A stretch of DNA of 44,828 nt, from NCBI RefSeq assembly GCF_000308535.1, contig NZ_BAFW01000030.1, positions 1 to 44,828 on the forward strand. The letters run 5' to 3'. The notes beneath the pieces are model-generated. The model did not search any database. It had not been told where the DNA came from and saw nothing but the letters and a program-made list of their open reading frames with translations. Positions 19,801-22,800 of this stretch are shown one piece after another. Made by a program: the position numbers and the translations under genes. The DNA is from Nocardia cerradoensis NBRC 101014 (GTDB lineage: Bacteria; Actinomycetota; Actinomycetes; Mycobacteriales; Mycobacteriaceae). The number at the start of each line of letters is the position of its first letter. Positions within the stretch are counted from its first letter, which is position 1.

Positions 19801-22800
19801 GATCGATCTGCAGCCGCCGCATCGGCCGTGGTCGGCCGCCGATCACGTGCCGCCTCGCGACCGGGTGGAGTGGTCGACACCGCGTCAGGATCGCGATGTC
19901 GCGCGCTGGGATGCGGTGCAGCGCTGGGCCGATCGCGTGATCGGACGATTCGCCGACGATACCGGCAACGCCGATGTGCACCGGATCGTCGACCTGCTGA
20001 CCCGGGCCCGCGATCCGCTGCTGGACCCCGCCGATCCCGGCGGTGCCCGGCTGGAGGCGCTGAATTTGGCGCGGCATCCGGACGGCACTGCGCTCACCCG
20101 CGCGGAACTGACCGAGCGCATCCAGTTGGTCAAGGACCACCTCATGCGCAACGAGATGTGGGTGCGCGACCACGCCGATCCGACGGGCCGGATGGTCAAG
20201 AAGACCTACGACCGGCTCCCGCACGTGGCCGACGCCTGGCTGCGGCTCACCGGCGAAGGCGACGGCGACGGCCGGACCACGCCGTACAACGAAGACCTCT
20301 TGCTGCTCGACGACGCCTACGTCGAGGCCGAGTACCTCGCCGGCCACGACGACGCCACCTGGCACGACGCCGACCTCGAGGCGGCCCGGTACGGCTACGA
20401 CTGGGACACCAACCGGCGCCGCCTGAGCGGACATCTCGTGATCCGCGACGGCGTGCCCGTCCATCCCGACGAACTGCCGCCCGATGCGCCCGAGCACGAC
20501 CGCGACAAGACATTGCGGATGTCGCGGATTCCGTACGCGGTCGACGCACCCGCGCCCGACCCGTCGTGGCTCTCGCCGCGCGAACGCCGCGCCGCCGAGA
20601 TACTCGACGAAACCGGTGCGCGGCAACGCTTCCCGGGTCTGCCGCGCGATCCGGTCGCGGCACTGAAGGAATTGGCGGCGCGCGATGCGGGACCGCTGCG
20701 CGCCCTGCCCGCCCCCGGTGCCCGAGACCCGCTGCTGGATCTGCTGCTGCGCGCCGGCCGCGTGGAACAGCTCGCCGACGCCGCCGACCCCGGCGAGCGC
20801 TTCGTCTGGGCCGAACGCCTGGGCGAACCCGAAGCCGCGGTCGAGCCGAGGCAACTGCCCGACACCCTCCGGCGGCTGCGCGGCGATATCACCCGCCGAT
20901 TGGACAACCTCGACGCGGCCGGGCCCGACGAGCGGGCGGGTGAGCCGAATCGGACCCGCCCCGCCCTCGACGGTACGGACGCACCGCGAACCGCCCTTGG
21001 TGACGGTGCAGAAGAGACGGAAGGTTCCGGCACCGACGAACATGACGCGACCGGACGTGGCACCGGCGAGCGCGGTCTGAACGAGCCCTTCGCAGACGAG
21101 CGGGACGCGGACGGACGTGGCGTGGACGAGCCCGGCGGGGATGAATCCGGCGCGGGCGAGCGCGGCGGGGACGAGCGCGGGGCGGATGAACCCGGCGTAG
21201 ACGAGCGCGGGGCGGATGAGCGTGGCGGGGAGGAACCCGGCGCAGACGAGCGCGACACCGGCGAACCTGGCCTGGACGAGGGGGATACGGGCGCGAGCGG
21301 TGCGAAACCGGACCGTCCGGATCGTCCCGGTTCGGATTCCGGTGGTGCGGTGGCAGCGCATCCGGACGAAGTGCCGCGATCCGGTGACGGTCCGCTGCGG
21401 CAACCGGGGCCGATGCGCCCACACGAATTGTCCTCGGGTCGAACCGAAGTCGAGCGCCTGGCGACTGAACGTGCCCGCCTCGCCGATGATCTGGGCCGGT
21501 TGCGAGCCGAGCGTGACGCCGCCACCGGCAGCGAACGGGAGCGCGCCGCGCGAGCCTACGAGGAGACACGTGCCCGGGTCTTCGCACTCACCGAGCGGAT
21601 CACCGATGCGGCCGGCCCCGATTTCCTCGCCGGGCAGGGCGCGCGGCAGGTGACGAACCGCGTCGGGCTCATCGAGGGCGACCAACCGACCGTGATCGTG
21701 CTGGGCCTGCGCTCCGACGGTGCCGGTGGTTCTCCCCACCACGCCGAACTCGATGCCGCCGCCGACGCCCACCCGCAACTGGCCCAGGCGCTGGCCCATC
21801 CGCACGTGGAGATCCGCCACATCCGCCTGACCGTCGATTCCCAGGGCCGGGCCTTCGTCGCTCCCCTGGAAGCGCCGACCCGCGACGCGACTCCGCCGCA
21901 ATCTGGCCCCGAAACCCCACCGCACGCGGCGGATGCGAATACCGACAGCAGTCCGTCCGCGGCGGAGAACCCTGCTGCCGCCCCGCAGCGACAGGTTCGC
22001 AACCAACAGGCACCACTCGCCGATCCCGCGGGCGGAGAAGCCGGGGCGGAGCAGCCCGATGTCGCGAAAAATGCGAGCGGCCAGACGGTTACGCCGAACC
22101 TCGCTGCCGACGATGGGCGTCGCGAAACTTCGGAAGGTACTCGGAGCGGGCCGAAGGGGTCCGACGACAGTGGAGAGCGTCCGGTGCGCGCCGGGGATTC
22201 TTCGGAAGGTGAAGGGGGCGAGCGGAATACGGATCCCGAGTCGGCCGGCGACGGCGACTCCCGGGAATCCGGACAGAAGGGAGATCCGCAGAGGGACCGG
22301 GCGGAGGAATCAGGCCCTGCGCAACCGCGCGGCGGTGGCCGGCGCGAGCCCGGATCGGACGGAGACGGAACGGATTCCGAGTCCGGAGATGATGGTCGCG
22401 CGGGTACCGGCCGACGGGCGGGGCAGCAACCGCCGGACGGTGGCGAGCCCGATCGCGCGGACACAGCGAACCCGCGCGCCCGCGATCCGCGCAAGCCGTA
22501 CATCACGCCGGTCCCGCACGTCCCGCACCACGCTGAATTCGAGTGGCCGGACTACACCCCGAAGCCCATCGATGTCCACCTCCCACCCGCGCCGATCCCC
22601 ACCCCGCCACCGCATCAGCCCCCGCCCCATCAGCCTCCGCCCCCTCATCAGCCGCCACGGCAACAGCCGCCACCCCATCAGCCGCCGCGAAAGCCCGGCC
22701 GGGGACAACCCGGCGTAGGCCGCCACGACCCCGACGGTGGCCACCACGGTCACGACCCCGATCACCACGGTGATCACCGCGGGCACGACCACGGCCGTGA

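Noticed and set aside
19094..22006. 970-codon and, at 14864-17575, 903-codon minus-strand frames
   Set aside because: Both are antisense shadows of the giant gene, without ribosome-binding site or domain content.
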